62,912 bases of DNA. Source: JADKIH01 sp031367345 (GTDB taxonomy: Bacteria > Bacteroidota > Bacteroidia > AKYH767-A > 2013-40CM-41-45). Where the stretch lies: the NCBI GenBank assembly GCA_031367345.1, contig JANLPR010000194.1, positions 1 through 62,912 of the forward strand, read 5' to 3'. A model generated the notes under the pieces. The model saw only the letters and a program-made list of their open reading frames with translations. It had not been told where the DNA came from and made no database searches. The translations under genes and the position numbers were made by a program. Below, piece after piece: positions 27,360-35,800 of the stretch. Positions within the stretch are counted from its first letter, which is position 1, and each line of letters opens with the position of its first letter.

Positions 27360-27583
27360 CTTTTTGTGATTTTAATTTGAACACTGTTTAATTTTCATCT
27401 CTAAATGTGATGAATTAAAAGTTTAATAATAAACCTTAGAAAAAAACACCAGGATTAGGATTGTCCTTTTTTCATGAAGAATTATTTTCGAACCTTCTCT
27501 TAAAAGTACGAAAAAAATGGACTTGATTGAAAAAGGGTAATGATTTTTTTAATTGTTAAAGGCAAATGAGGCTTTAAAAAAAA

Positions 27584-28030
27584 TCATTGAACAAGAATTG
27601 TTGGAATCATTGTTATTTTCGACTTTACAGAATTTGAAATAAGGCAAGCGGCTTCCGATTTTTGAAGAACTCGCTCAGCTCTTTCACGATCTTTTTCATT
27701 TGAAATGGTAACGGTTGGCTCAAGTAGTATTTCCGACATCATAAATTTTCCATCTACCTGTTCTAACTTACCTTTCGACCGACAAGAGAAACCGGTAAAA
27801 GATAGTTTTGAATTTTCAGCGATAGACAAAAAAGTGGTCATCAAGCAACTACTTACCGCAGCAGTAAATAAATGTTCGGGCGACCAAATTCCGGGTATAC
27901 CTTCTGGGAATTCCGGAGGAGTTGCCACTTCAATACATATATTTTCATTTTTGTTTAATTCAGGCGAACACATTACACCTTTGCGAGTTTCATTCCAGTT
28001 AACATTTACATTATAATAGTGAGCTTCCAT
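27584..28030 (-). CDS. OsmC/Ohr-family peroxiredoxin-like protein
   Basis: The 148-residue protein has both OsmC-family cysteines in place: AAVSSCLMTTF near residue 61 and EAACLISNSVK near 128. The N-terminal region WNETRKGVMCSPEL and PEGIPGIWSPEHLF are also typical. These proteins reduce organic hydroperoxides in the cytoplasm, usually with lipoylated partners. The gene stands alone, about 220 bases upstream of the cupredoxin gene, with its 5' side next to the repeat island. Confidence 0.88.
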   Translation of the reverse strand: MEAHYYNVNVNWNETRKGVMCSPELNKNENICIEVATPPEFPEGIPGIWSPEHLFTAAVSSCLMTTFLSIAENSKLSFTGFSCRSKGKLEQVDGKFMMSEILLEPTVTISNEKDRERAERVLQKSEAACLISNSVKSKITMIPTILVQ

Positions 28031-28232
28031 TTTTTTATTTTTTAGATTTTGAATATTAATATCGAAATTGTGAATTACTACTTAGCAAAGTAGCACCGTA
28101 GTTTTTTCATAATTGGTGACGAATGTTACGTAACGTCAGATTATTTTATTTATTAAGTGAGTGGTGAGTGGTTATTAGTAAATAAATGAATCAGATAAAT
28201 CCCGGTTCAGGCTTTGTTTTTTTTAAATTCCA

Positions 28233-28269
28233 AATCATAAAAATTCTTAAATCAAGTAAATCCCGGTAC
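28233..28269. repeat. 37-bp dispersed repeat, family B, copy 2
   Basis: It starts AATCATAAAAATTCTTAAAT and ends GTAAATCCCGGTAC, differing from copy 1 (7024) at a handful of positions. A partial copy with ATAAATCCCGGTTC lies 25 bases upstream (28189-28208), so two units are stacked here. Confidence 0.7.
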
Positions 28270-28301
28270 AGACGTTTTGTATCTGCGATGTTCTTCACTT
28301 T

Positions 28302-28357
28302 GCTCAGCTGAATGTCATGTACCAGCCGATGGTCCCGATCATTCAGCCGCATACAGA
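28302..28357. repeat. Dispersed inverted-repeat element, family A, copy 3
   Basis: Arms CAGCTGAATG (28305-28314) and CATTCAGCCG (28340-28349) differ at one paired position. The element has the same length and downstream AGAGGAA step as the copy at 6417, but lies about 22 kb away, so the family is dispersed. Confidence 0.65.
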
Positions 28358-28430
28358 AGAGGAAATAATAATGATTAATGATTAATGAAAAATGAATTTT
28401 GAATTTTGAAGTATGAAAAAACCAAGTAGT

Positions 28431-28804
28431 GCAGTCAATTAATAGATAACAATTTTTCATTAAGCTTTAAGCATTATTAATTATTATTTCAGATCTGCGA
28501 GAGATGTGCTACTGCCAAGAGCGGAATTCCGTTCGGCAAATGATGGCTTGCATTTTACTTCTCACTTCCGCCTCTCTAAAAATTCCGCTCAGCGTGTAAA
28601 TGAAGTATGAATTATGAATTATGAAAAGATCAAAGGAGCAGTCAATTAATGGATAACAATTTTTCATTAAGCATTAAGCATTATTAATTATTATTTCAGA
28701 TCTGCGAAAGGTGTGCAACTGCCAAGAGCGGAATTCCGTTCGGCAAATGATGGCTTGCATTTTACTTCTCACTTCCTCCTCTCTAAAAATTCCGCTCAGC
28801 GTGT
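28431..28804. repeat. Two direct copies of a 167-bp repeat with internal hairpin arms
   Basis: Copies at 28431-28597 and 28638-28804 are offset by 207 bases and nearly identical; the differences seen include GAGATGTGCTA versus AAGGTGTGCAA and CCGCC versus CCTCC. Each holds a perfect 10-bp inverted repeat, GAGCGGAATT and AATTCCGCTC (28519-28528/28581-28590 and 28726-28735/28788-28797), enclosing 52 bases. Part of the left flank (GGAGCAGTCAATTAATGG) recurs inverted at 6715-6737. No open frame of note. Confidence 0.8.
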
Positions 28805-28839
28805 TAATATGTTTGTCGCTATTCTTTAATAAAATTTCG

Positions 28840-28876
28840 AATCATAAAAATCCTCAAATCAGCTAAATCCCGGTGC
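28840..28876. repeat. 37-bp dispersed repeat, family B, copy 3
   Basis: It starts AATCATAAAAATCCTCAAAT and ends GCTAAATCCCGGTGC, almost the same as copy 1 at 7024-7060. It lies in the same island as copy 2 and just after the 167-bp repeats. Confidence 0.7.
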
Positions 28877-29460
28877 TTACATTTTTCATGCTTCATACTT
28901 CAATTTCACCTTCAATCTCCACACTAACACTCTTGTTACTCCCGAGCAAAATCCCGCCGGAAGAATTGGTTTTGTTCCCAACTTCTTAAAAAATCCTACT
29001 CCGGAAAATTAATATCTTTTCGTGGAAATTTGTTTTATTTTCAACTGGTAAGAGAATTGTACTAAAAGAAAAATTTGATTCAGCGAATTATTTTTCAGAA
29101 AAATTTTTCTTTTTCAATTTCTTTTTTACCTACACGTGGAAAATGTTCGATTTCTTTGTTAACAGAAATTATTATGTAATGTTTTGATTGCATCTTCAAC
29201 TATTAAAAAATATTATTTTCACTTTTTTAATTTAAGTCGTATGAATTATTTTTATTCAAGTCTCAAGTTGACAATGCCTAATATAGGTTGACCGTTTTGA
29301 GCTACTCAATTTTATATTCTTGCTTAAATACATCTTGATTCTTTAGGCTTTGTTTGCTCTGATTTAGCGGGGCTCGATGAACTATTTGTAGCTCTGAGTA
29401 TTTCTGATTATTTTGAAATTGTGAAATACTGTGAAATGGAAAATCTTCAATAAGAATTCA

Positions 29461-31506
29461 TTATTTGATAGTGATAATATTTAAAATTGAACTACCTATC
29501 AATCCTTTTTTATCATCGGTTATTTTAACTAAATAAGTTCCATCCGCAGCATAGATTTGCAGATGTTCAACACTGGTACTATTCGGATCTAAATTACAGG
29601 AGTAAATAGTTTGGCCTGTTATATTTATTATTTCAAGCTTGGAATTATTATCCTTTGAATTCATTCTAATATAAAAATCTCCGGTTGTTGGGTTTGGCGC
29701 GATCTCAACTATCTCTTGATTTTTGAAATGATCGTTTAAATTGTTGATTAAATTATTATTGACATATAACCCGCTACCAAATGAACCAGCATATGCAGTT
29801 GACCCATCAATTATAAAAGAAGTCATTAAAGTATTCGGAAGTCCGCTGTTAAAAAAAGTCCACGAATTGCCATTGTCATTCGAATAGATAATTTCACCAA
29901 AGACTGAAGTTGAGGCAAGAATATATGGGCCATTTGCATAAATACGTTGAAAATTATAGGCTGAAAATGCATTGTTCAAATTCGACCAGGAATTTCCTGA
30001 ATCTGGTGACATGAAAATTCCTACATCAGTGGCAGCAAATAAATTATTTCCATTGGTGAAAAGATCATTTGTAATAAAGAGTGTAGGCAATCCATTGTTC
30101 AAACTAGTCCATGTAAGTCCATTATCGGTAGATAATTCAATACCGGAAGTCCCGCCTCCGAAAATTCTATTACCGATGACTGCTATTGTTTCAAACATTG
30201 ATATTCTATTGCTTGTCCAGATATTTCCATTATCAGATGAAAAATAAAAACCTGTACTTGTGTTGGCATATATATAGTTTCCACTGCATACTATATCGTA
30301 CACATCAGAAAAAATATCCAATCCATTATTAATTGCAGTCCATGTTGAGCCACTATCTGAAGACCTAAGTACACCTTCAATTTGCAATCCTGCATAAAGA
30401 TATATGCCATCGGTGCTCATGCTATTAACTTTTATGTTTGGAGCAAAGGTTAGTACTATGCCTCCATTCATATCATTCCATGAGAGACCACTATTGCTAG
30501 TTTTGTAAATTCCTCCTTCACCAAAATTAAAAATGTCATTTCCTGATTGTAAAAAACCTTCTGAAAAAGATCCGGTAAAATTAATATTTGAGGAATTCCA
30601 TGAAAAGCCATTGTCAGAAGATTTAAATACTCCAGAACCTTGAGTTCCCGAAAAGATAGTACTGTCATTTGCTGCAACAGAGGTTACAAATGTATTTTTT
30701 AAGCCTGAACTTATATTCTGCCATGAATTACCTGTATCAGTGGTGGAAAAACAACCGCTTAAGGTTCCGGCAATGACTATAGAATCATTACTCGCTATTG
30801 AGAAAATGGAGCCACTTGATAGGCCGTTTAAATTATTTGTATGTCTCCATGTGGTTCCCGTATCGCTTGAAATATAGATACCGTCTCCTGCAACTCCTGC
30901 GAATATAATTTTATCTCTCACCTCTAATGAAGTTATATATCTAGGAAATCCATTATTTAGCGAAGTCCAAGCACTTGAATCAGCATTTGAAATGAATATT
31001 CCTCCGCTCCTTGTGCCTACAAGTAATTGGGAATCCATCACAACAAGTGCTTGTGCATCAAGGCTTGTTAACCCATTAGAAAAATTATTCCATGTATTCC
31101 CACTGTCATCAGAAACATATACGCCGTACGTTAAACCTACAAATACCCTGTTGCTATAAGTTGTCACAACATTAAGTGGTAATTGCGGTAAGCCATTGTT
31201 TATTTGGTTCCATGACGTCCCTTCATCAACAGATAAAAATATACTTCCAGCAACTGCATAAATTTTGGATCCTGAAATTGATATTGAAGTGACGAATAGA
31301 GAATTCAGTCCACCATTTGCTTCACTCCAAGAGTTTCCATTATCAGTAGATCTAAATATTCCTCCACCATAAGTGCCAGCATAAATCTTAATTCCATCGA
31401 CTGCAATACATGTGACTGATCCAATTGACGGCCCACCTACTTTGACCCATTGGGCATTTGATTTGAATGAAATACAAATAGTCAGGATACAAATAATTAT
31501 TTTCAA
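29461..31506 (-). CDS. Large secreted Asp-box (BNR/YCF48-like) repeat protein with T9SS sorting domain
   Basis: The 681-residue protein has a signal peptide ending SNAQ and about thirteen Asp-box motifs of the form S-x-D-x-G-x-x-W (STDNGNSW, SVDEGTSW, SDDSGNTW, SSDTGTTW, STTDTGNSW, SSDNGFSW, SSDSGSTW, SSDNGNIW, STDNGLTW, SPDSGNSW, SNDNGNSW and weaker ones), spaced about 40-50 residues apart. This predicts one or two large beta-propellers like sortilin or YCF48. The last ~80 residues hold VEIAPNPTTGDFYIRM, a type A sorting domain. The role is probably extracellular binding, ligand unknown. The gene is isolated between two repeat islands. Confidence 0.87.
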   Translation of the reverse strand: MKIIICILTICISFKSNAQWVKVGGPSIGSVTCIAVDGIKIYAGTYGGGIFRSTDNGNSWSEANGGLNSLFVTSISISGSKIYAVAGSIFLSVDEGTSWNQINNGLPQLPLNVVTTYSNRVFVGLTYGVYVSDDSGNTWNNFSNGLTSLDAQALVVMDSQLLVGTRSGGIFISNADSSAWTSLNNGFPRYITSLEVRDKIIFAGVAGDGIYISSDTGTTWRHTNNLNGLSSGSIFSIASNDSIVIAGTLSGCFSTTDTGNSWQNISSGLKNTFVTSVAANDSTIFSGTQGSGVFKSSDNGFSWNSSNINFTGSFSEGFLQSGNDIFNFGEGGIYKTSNSGLSWNDMNGGIVLTFAPNIKVNSMSTDGIYLYAGLQIEGVLRSSDSGSTWTAINNGLDIFSDVYDIVCSGNYIYANTSTGFYFSSDNGNIWTSNRISMFETIAVIGNRIFGGGTSGIELSTDNGLTWTSLNNGLPTLFITNDLFTNGNNLFAATDVGIFMSPDSGNSWSNLNNAFSAYNFQRIYANGPYILASTSVFGEIIYSNDNGNSWTFFNSGLPNTLMTSFIIDGSTAYAGSFGSGLYVNNNLINNLNDHFKNQEIVEIAPNPTTGDFYIRMNSKDNNSKLEIINITGQTIYSCNLDPNSTSVEHLQIYAADGTYLVKITDDKKGLIGSSILNIITIK

Positions 31507-32043
31507 TTGGTTGTAGATTTTTTTTTCTACGTAAAAATAATAAAAATTAGCACATTCGAGTTTTTAATGAAACATAAAAGTGCAATTATTTTGCAATAAG
31601 TAAGACTATTTTCGAATTAATTTCGAAGAATCGATTTGGGTAAAGACTTTTTTAATAGTTGGTAATTAGAAAAATGACCCATGCTCTTCTTCTTTCTTTT
31701 AAGTAACTGGCGAGTAATAATTGACTTTCTTTTTAGTGAGTGGTAAGTAAAAAAATGAAGCGTAACTTTTTTGACCTTTGACCCTTGACATAACTTTTCT
31801 TACTTTTTTTAAGTGTGTGATGATTGGTAATTGCCAACATTCTGTTAAGTGAGGAGTAAGATTTTTTTCTCCCGCAGAAACCGCAGATAACCGCAGATTT
31901 TTTCTCAACTTTTAAGTGAAAGGTGAGTGGTAAGTATATGATGCGTAACTTTTTTGACCTTTGACCTTTGACCGAACTTTTTTTAGCTTGTATAAATTGA
32001 TTAGTGAGTAAAAAATAGGAAACCTTGCTTCCCCAAAAAAACT
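31507..32043. other. Intergenic region with short direct repeats
   Basis: No supported gene. From 31690 on it contains AGTGAGTGGTAAGTA-type motifs, two copies of a ~63-bp unit (31735-31799 and 31921-31982) and, between them, CCGCAGAAACCGCAGATAAC (31872-31891). The short minus-strand frames here share the peptide VKGQKSYAS only because they read the repeats. Confidence 0.65.
31735..31982. repeat. Direct repeat pair containing CGTAACTTTTTTGACCTTTG
   Basis: The unit runs from (A)GTGAGTGGTAAGTA through GCGTAACTTTTTTGACCTTT to a GACCTTTGAC run, at 31735-31799 and 31921-31982. The GTGAGTGGTAAGT part also occurs near 28157 and around 36020-36058 in looser form, so it is another dispersed intergenic motif. 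Confidence 0.65.
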
Positions 32044-32051
32044 TACCTTTG
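32025..32051 (+). promoter_or_regulatory. Putative Bacteroidota-type promoter for mnmH-selD
   Basis: TACCTTTG (32044-32051) fits the Bacteroidota -7 consensus TAnnTTTG exactly, with a TTG at 32025-32027 sixteen bases upstream as possible -33 element. It ends five bases before the mnmH ATG, so transcription would begin at or next to the start codon and the mRNA would be nearly leaderless. Confidence 0.45.
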
Positions 32052-32056
32052 TCGCT

Positions 32057-33097
32057 ATGGCTATTTTAAGTGTCGACGAGTTTTTATCGAACATACAATC
32101 TGAAAATTATTTTCTCGTAGATACTCGCTCTGAAAGTGAATTCAATCACGCACACATTCAGCGTGCATTCAACTTGCCTTTACTGAACGATGAACATCGT
32201 AAACTTGTTGGGACTTGCTTTAAGAAAAAAGGTCGTGAAGCTGCGGTTCGCCTTGGCTTTGAAATTGTCGGACCTCTATTCGCTTCATTTGTAAAAACAA
32301 TTGATTCTGTTGCTGCTAATAAAAAAATTCTCGTCTATTGCTGGCGCGGTGGTATGCGCTCAGGAATTATGTCGTGGGTGCTTTCGATGTCGGGTTATCA
32401 AGTGGACACGATGAAAGGTGGGTACAAGGCTTTTCGTAATTCTGTGCTCAACGAATTTATTATTCCACGCAAACTTGCTGTAATTGGTGGTCACACCGGT
32501 TGCGGCAAAACGGATCTTCTCAAACTAATGAAATCGCAAGGCTTGAGTATCGTCGATCTTGAAGGTCTCGCCAATCATCGTGGAAGTGCGTTTGGTCATT
32601 TAGGAATGAAAGCTCAAACAACAAACGAACAATTTGAAAACGATCTGGCTCTTGAACTGAAACGAATTCCCCTTGAGGCTATTGTTTATGCTGAAGCTGA
32701 AAGTAGATCGATAGGACGAATAAAAATACCGGATGAATTTTATTTTCAACTCAGCGCCGCTCCGGTTTTTGAACTTAGCTTGAATGCTGCTGATCGGATC
32801 AAACGTATCGCAATTGATTATGGTCATTTTTCAAAAGAAGAATTGTCGGCCTCTATTGACAAGATATTAAAACGTCTTGGTGGCCTTCGCCATAAGCAAT
32901 GCATTGAAGCTCTTGAAGCTGATAGGACCGAAGAATGGATTGGAATTTTACTCGATTATTACGATAGCCAGTATACTCATAGTCTCGATAGTAGAACTTC
33001 GATACAACGATTAGTTATTGAAATGAAAGATCAAAACGATCATCAAAGGAATATTGAAAAAATTAATACGCACGCTCAACTCATTTTTCAAAAGTGA
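32057..33097 (+). CDS. mnmH: tRNA 2-selenouridine synthase
   Basis: The 346-residue protein has an N-terminal rhodanese domain (residues 1-130) with its active-site Cys in LVYCWRGGMRSG near 96, and a P-loop domain with IGGHTGCGKTDLL near 145, the architecture of SelU/MnmH. The enzyme swaps sulfur for selenium on the wobble 2-thiouridine of tRNAs for Lys, Glu and Gln, via a geranylated intermediate, using selenophosphate. The selD gene overlaps it by four bases, giving the selenophosphate source in the same operon. Confidence 0.93.
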   Translation: MAILSVDEFLSNIQSENYFLVDTRSESEFNHAHIQRAFNLPLLNDEHRKLVGTCFKKKGREAAVRLGFEIVGPLFASFVKTIDSVAANKKILVYCWRGGMRSGIMSWVLSMSGYQVDTMKGGYKAFRNSVLNEFIIPRKLAVIGGHTGCGKTDLLKLMKSQGLSIVDLEGLANHRGSAFGHLGMKAQTTNEQFENDLALELKRIPLEAIVYAEAESRSIGRIKIPDEFYFQLSAAPVFELSLNAADRIKRIAIDYGHFSKEELSASIDKILKRLGGLRHKQCIEALEADRTEEWIGILLDYYDSQYTHSLDSRTSIQRLVIEMKDQNDHQRNIEKINTHAQLIFQK

Positions 33098-34134
33098 ATA
33101 CTGAAATAAAATTAACTCAACTTTCTAAAGGCAGTGGCTGCGGGTGTAAAATTGCCCCGGCTATACTTGAAAATATTTTGCAGAAAGTAAAACTGAATAA
33201 CACTTACCCTAATTTAATTGCCGGAAATGACGGCAATGAAGATGCTGCCGTTTGGAAACTCGATGACGAGCATTTGTTGCTAAGCACGACCGATTTTTTT
33301 ACGCCAATTGTTGACGATCCGTATCTCTTTGGTAAAATAGCAGCAGCTAATTCTCTAAGTGATATTTATGCAATGGGAGGGAAGCCAATTTTTGCTCTTG
33401 CGATACTTGGTTTTCCGGTCGATAAATTGCCGATTGAAATAGTTGGCGAGATTATGCGTGGCGCAAATGAACTTTGTGCACTCGCTGGAATTCCTATTGG
33501 TGGCGGGCATAGTATCGATATATCTGAACCAGTTTTCGGACTTGTGGTGAATGGTATTGTTAATTCTAAAAATTTGAAACGAAACAAAGGTGCGCAAGCA
33601 GGCGATTTATTGTTTCTCACTAAATCGATCGGTACCGGAATTGTTTCTGCAGCATTGAAAAAAAATAAAGTAAACACTGAACATTTATCGGCTGCTGTTG
33701 AAAGTATGATCCAATTAAATTTAATTGGTGAAGAGCTTGGTAAAATAATCGGCGTTCATGCTATGACCGACATTACAGGCTTTGGTCTCATTGGTCACCT
33801 TATTGAAATGTGCGAAGGAAGTAATGTTTCAGCCACTATCAATTACAAAAATATTAAGTTGCTTCCGGGAGTAGAAGGGTACATGACACAATTTATTTTC
33901 CCTGACAATACGTATCGTAATTGGAATGCTTACGAGAAAAAAGTAAGCGGCGTGAATGGCCCGGAATTTATTTCACTTTGTGATCCTCAAACGAGCGGTG
34001 GCTTACTACTTAGTGTTGCTCCTGAAACTGCTGAGCAAGTGAAAGATCTTTTTATTAAAAACGGATTGGAAAATTATTTAGAACCGATTGGTGAAATTAT
34101 TGACCGAAAAGAAAAGATTATCGAAGTGCTTTAA
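33094..34134 (+). CDS. selD: Selenide, water dikinase (selenophosphate synthetase)
   Basis: The 346-residue protein is close to E. coli SelD throughout: GSGCGCKIAP at the N-terminus with the catalytic Cys and Lys, STTDFFTPIVDDP, MGGKPIFALAILG, GGGHSIDISEP, MTDITGFGLIGHL and LCDPQTSGGLL. It makes selenophosphate from selenide and ATP. The active-site position that is selenocysteine in some organisms is cysteine here (TGC). The GTG at 33094 overlaps the mnmH stop by four bases, so translation is likely coupled. With mnmH as sole neighbour, the product is probably used for tRNA. Confidence 0.95.
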   Translation: MNTEIKLTQLSKGSGCGCKIAPAILENILQKVKLNNTYPNLIAGNDGNEDAAVWKLDDEHLLLSTTDFFTPIVDDPYLFGKIAAANSLSDIYAMGGKPIFALAILGFPVDKLPIEIVGEIMRGANELCALAGIPIGGGHSIDISEPVFGLVVNGIVNSKNLKRNKGAQAGDLLFLTKSIGTGIVSAALKKNKVNTEHLSAAVESMIQLNLIGEELGKIIGVHAMTDITGFGLIGHLIEMCEGSNVSATINYKNIKLLPGVEGYMTQFIFPDNTYRNWNAYEKKVSGVNGPEFISLCDPQTSGGLLLSVAPETAEQVKDLFIKNGLENYLEPIGEIIDRKEKIIEVL

Positions 34135-34137
34135 ACT

Positions 34138-34788
34138 TTAGAAGCAAATTCCATCTTTGATTGTCAATTTACGATCGGCCATATCGGCTAATTCATTGTT
34201 GTGTGTTACGATCACAAAAGTTTGATTCAACGATTTTCTCAGATCGAAAAATAATTCGTGTAATGCTTTTGCAGAAGCAGAATCGAGATTGCCCGATGGT
34301 TCGTCAGCAAAAATAACTGATGGATCGTTAATCAATGCGCGCGCTACGGCAACGCGTTGTTGTTCGCCACCGCTCAATTCTGACGGACGATGTTCGGCGC
34401 GGTTGATCAGTCCCAATTGATCGAGTAATGTTCTTGCTTTTTTATCGGCTGCAGTCTTCGAAGCGCCCGAAATAAGAGCCGGCATCATAATATTTTCGAG
34501 CGCGGTAAATTCTGGCAAAAGGTGGTGAGCTTGAAAAACAAAACCAATTTTTTGGTTGCGAAATCGGGCTATTTTTTTGTCGCGTAAAGCACTCACTTCA
34601 ATGCCGTCGATTGTTAATATCCCTTTGTCGGCTGTGTCTAATGTTCCTAAGATGTGGAGCAAAGTGCTTTTGCCGGCACCTGATGCACCGACGATAGAAA
34701 CAATTTCTCCTTCACTGATTTCCAGATCGATACCCTTAAGTACTTGAAGTGAATCGTATGTTTTAAATATGCCTTTTGCTTTGATCAT
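34138..34788 (-). CDS. ABC transporter ATP-binding protein, LolD-like
   Basis: The 216-residue ATPase has Walker A VGASGAGKSTLLHILG near residue 33, Q-loop FVFQAHHLLPEFTALEN near 84, signature LSGGEQQRVAVARAL near 138, Walker B VIFADEPSGNLD near 158 and the switch His in VTHNNELA. The HHLLPEFTALEN(I/V)MMP segment is characteristic of LolD/MacB-like enzymes, which power lipoprotein release or similar extraction steps. Its permease is not next to it; in Bacteroidota lolD is often apart from lolC/E. Its 3' end lies three bases from the selD stop (convergent). Confidence 0.85.
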   Translation of the reverse strand: MIKAKGIFKTYDSLQVLKGIDLEISEGEIVSIVGASGAGKSTLLHILGTLDTADKGILTIDGIEVSALRDKKIARFRNQKIGFVFQAHHLLPEFTALENIMMPALISGASKTAADKKARTLLDQLGLINRAEHRPSELSGGEQQRVAVARALINDPSVIFADEPSGNLDSASAKALHELFFDLRKSLNQTFVIVTHNNELADMADRKLTIKDGICF

Positions 34789-34868
34789 AGATAGATGGCG
34801 AATGTAGTAAAAGTTGATTTCTTATTAATATTTCTTTTATAAAGGTTGATTATCAGTGTATTAAATTA

Positions 34869-34882
34869 AACTCTCGAGAGTT
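34869..34882. promoter_or_regulatory. Perfect 14-bp palindrome upstream of lolD-like gene
   Basis: AACTCTCGAGAGTT reads the same on both strands. It lies about 80 bases upstream of the minus-strand lolD-like start and 190 bases upstream of the plus-strand zapB-like start, in an otherwise featureless 284-base divergent gap. It could be an operator for either gene. No regulator is known from the window. Confidence 0.3.
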
Positions 34883-35072
34883 GGAGACCGGTAAATCAAG
34901 AATCGATGGTAGTTGAAGTCCTAATTTCTTAAAAATACTGAGTTCTTTTTTACTTTACACCTCAATTGCAATAGTATTGAGAATCTGACAACTGCGTGTT
35001 CATAATTTATGTAATTATTTAAATATTTTTTGTTAATTGCATTTATATTTCATCAACAAATAATCATTTAAA

Positions 35073-35378
35073 ATGAGTGAGCAAACAGACTTGAAAAGTA
35101 ATTTTTCTGCGCTGGAAATACGCATTCAAAAATTGATACATTTGCATGAAGCGTTAAAGAAAAGCAATAACGAATTGCTTGCCGGTAACAAAAAGCTGAT
35201 GCTTGAATTGGAAGAGGAACAATCAAAAGTTCAACGACTTGAGGAAGGATATCGAAATTTGAAAGAAATGGAGACGTCTTCAACTCGCCAGAGCATCAGT
35301 AATATGAAAAAAAGAATTAGTGAGATCATTGGGGATATTGACAAAAGTATTTCCATGATCGATGAAAACCATAAGTGA
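35073..35378 (+). CDS. Small coiled-coil protein, ZapB-like
   Basis: The 101-residue protein is almost wholly alpha-helical coiled coil (LEIRIQKLIHLHEALKKS, LMLELEEEQSKVQRLEEG) with a short helical end. It overlaps zapA by four bases. In Bacteroidota such a small coiled-coil gene commonly precedes zapA and is thought to act in cell division as a ZapB-like partner, but direct sequence similarity to E. coli ZapB is weak. The call is mainly from gene order. Confidence 0.65.
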   Translation: MSEQTDLKSNFSALEIRIQKLIHLHEALKKSNNELLAGNKKLMLELEEEQSKVQRLEEGYRNLKEMETSSTRQSISNMKKRISEIIGDIDKSISMIDENHK

Positions 35379-35704
35379 ATCCAACCCAAATGGGAGAATT
35401 ACTGTCGATAAAAGTTTCTATTGCGAATCGCACTTATCCGCTCCGAATTACACAAGACGAGCAGGAGAAAGTGATGCAGGCCGCTGAAAATATTAATAAG
35501 CGAATAAAAGATTTTGAAGAGAATTATGCGGTAAAAGACAAACAAGATCTTTTAGCGATGAGTGCTCTTCAATTTGCCAGTGAAGCAATAGCTGCACCAA
35601 AACAGGAAAAAAAGCATAATTCAACACGTGAAGTGAAAGATCAAATTGATTACCTTACACTCTTAGTTGATGAATACCTTGCTAAAGAAAACACTCCCGT
35701 TTAG
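35375..35704 (+). CDS. zapA: Cell division protein ZapA
   Basis: The 109-residue protein shows the ZapA pattern: LLSIKVSIANRTYPLRITQDEQEKVMQAAE, the small beta-hairpin and first helix, then a coiled coil (residues 50-105) that mediates dimerisation. ZapA binds and bundles FtsZ filaments at the division ring. The GTG at 35375 overlaps the ZapB-like gene; an ATG five codons in is an alternative. A 6S RNA gene follows directly, the same neighbour as in E. coli, where ssrS also follows zapA. Confidence 0.88.
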   Translation: MNPTQMGELLSIKVSIANRTYPLRITQDEQEKVMQAAENINKRIKDFEENYAVKDKQDLLAMSALQFASEAIAAPKQEKKHNSTREVKDQIDYLTLLVDEYLAKENTPV

Positions 35705-35800
35705 CTACCGTTCTTTGAAAATACGTTTTGTGCTTTAACAAGTTGAATTTTTCGATTCATTGAAATCTTCTATCGTTTTCGTACACAACTTTAATGCATA

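Larger units (their letters stand above)
28031..29460. other. Repeat-rich intergenic island of about 1.4 kb
   Basis: No supported gene. From left to right: a partial and a full family B repeat (28189-28208, 28233-28269), a family A inverted repeat (28302-28357), AATTAATG-type tracts (about 28365-28400), two copies of a 167-bp repeat (28431-28597, 28638-28804), a third family B copy (28840-28876) and a segment with CCGCCGGAAGAATT that recurs near 6906. From 29000 to 29460 the DNA is AT-rich without recognisable elements. The open frame at 28191-28460 is an accident of family A and B repeats. Confidence 0.7.

Noticed and set aside
28191..28460. An 89-residue minus-strand open frame
   Set aside because: It is made from family A and B repeats; the peptide only reflects the repeat sequences.
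28431..28804. Possible CRISPR array
   Set aside because: There are only two copies of 167 bp; no short repeats with unique spacers.
31699..32094. Two small minus-strand frames sharing VKGQKSYAS
   Set aside because: The shared peptide comes from a duplicated intergenic repeat, and one frame overlaps the start of mnmH.
33094..34134. SelD as a selenoprotein
   Set aside because: The active-site codon is TGC (Cys), with no in-frame TGA.
34138..34788. LolD-like ATPase as MlaF partner of the MCE protein at 491
   Set aside because: Its Q-loop region matches LolD/MacB enzymes, and the genes are 33 kb apart.
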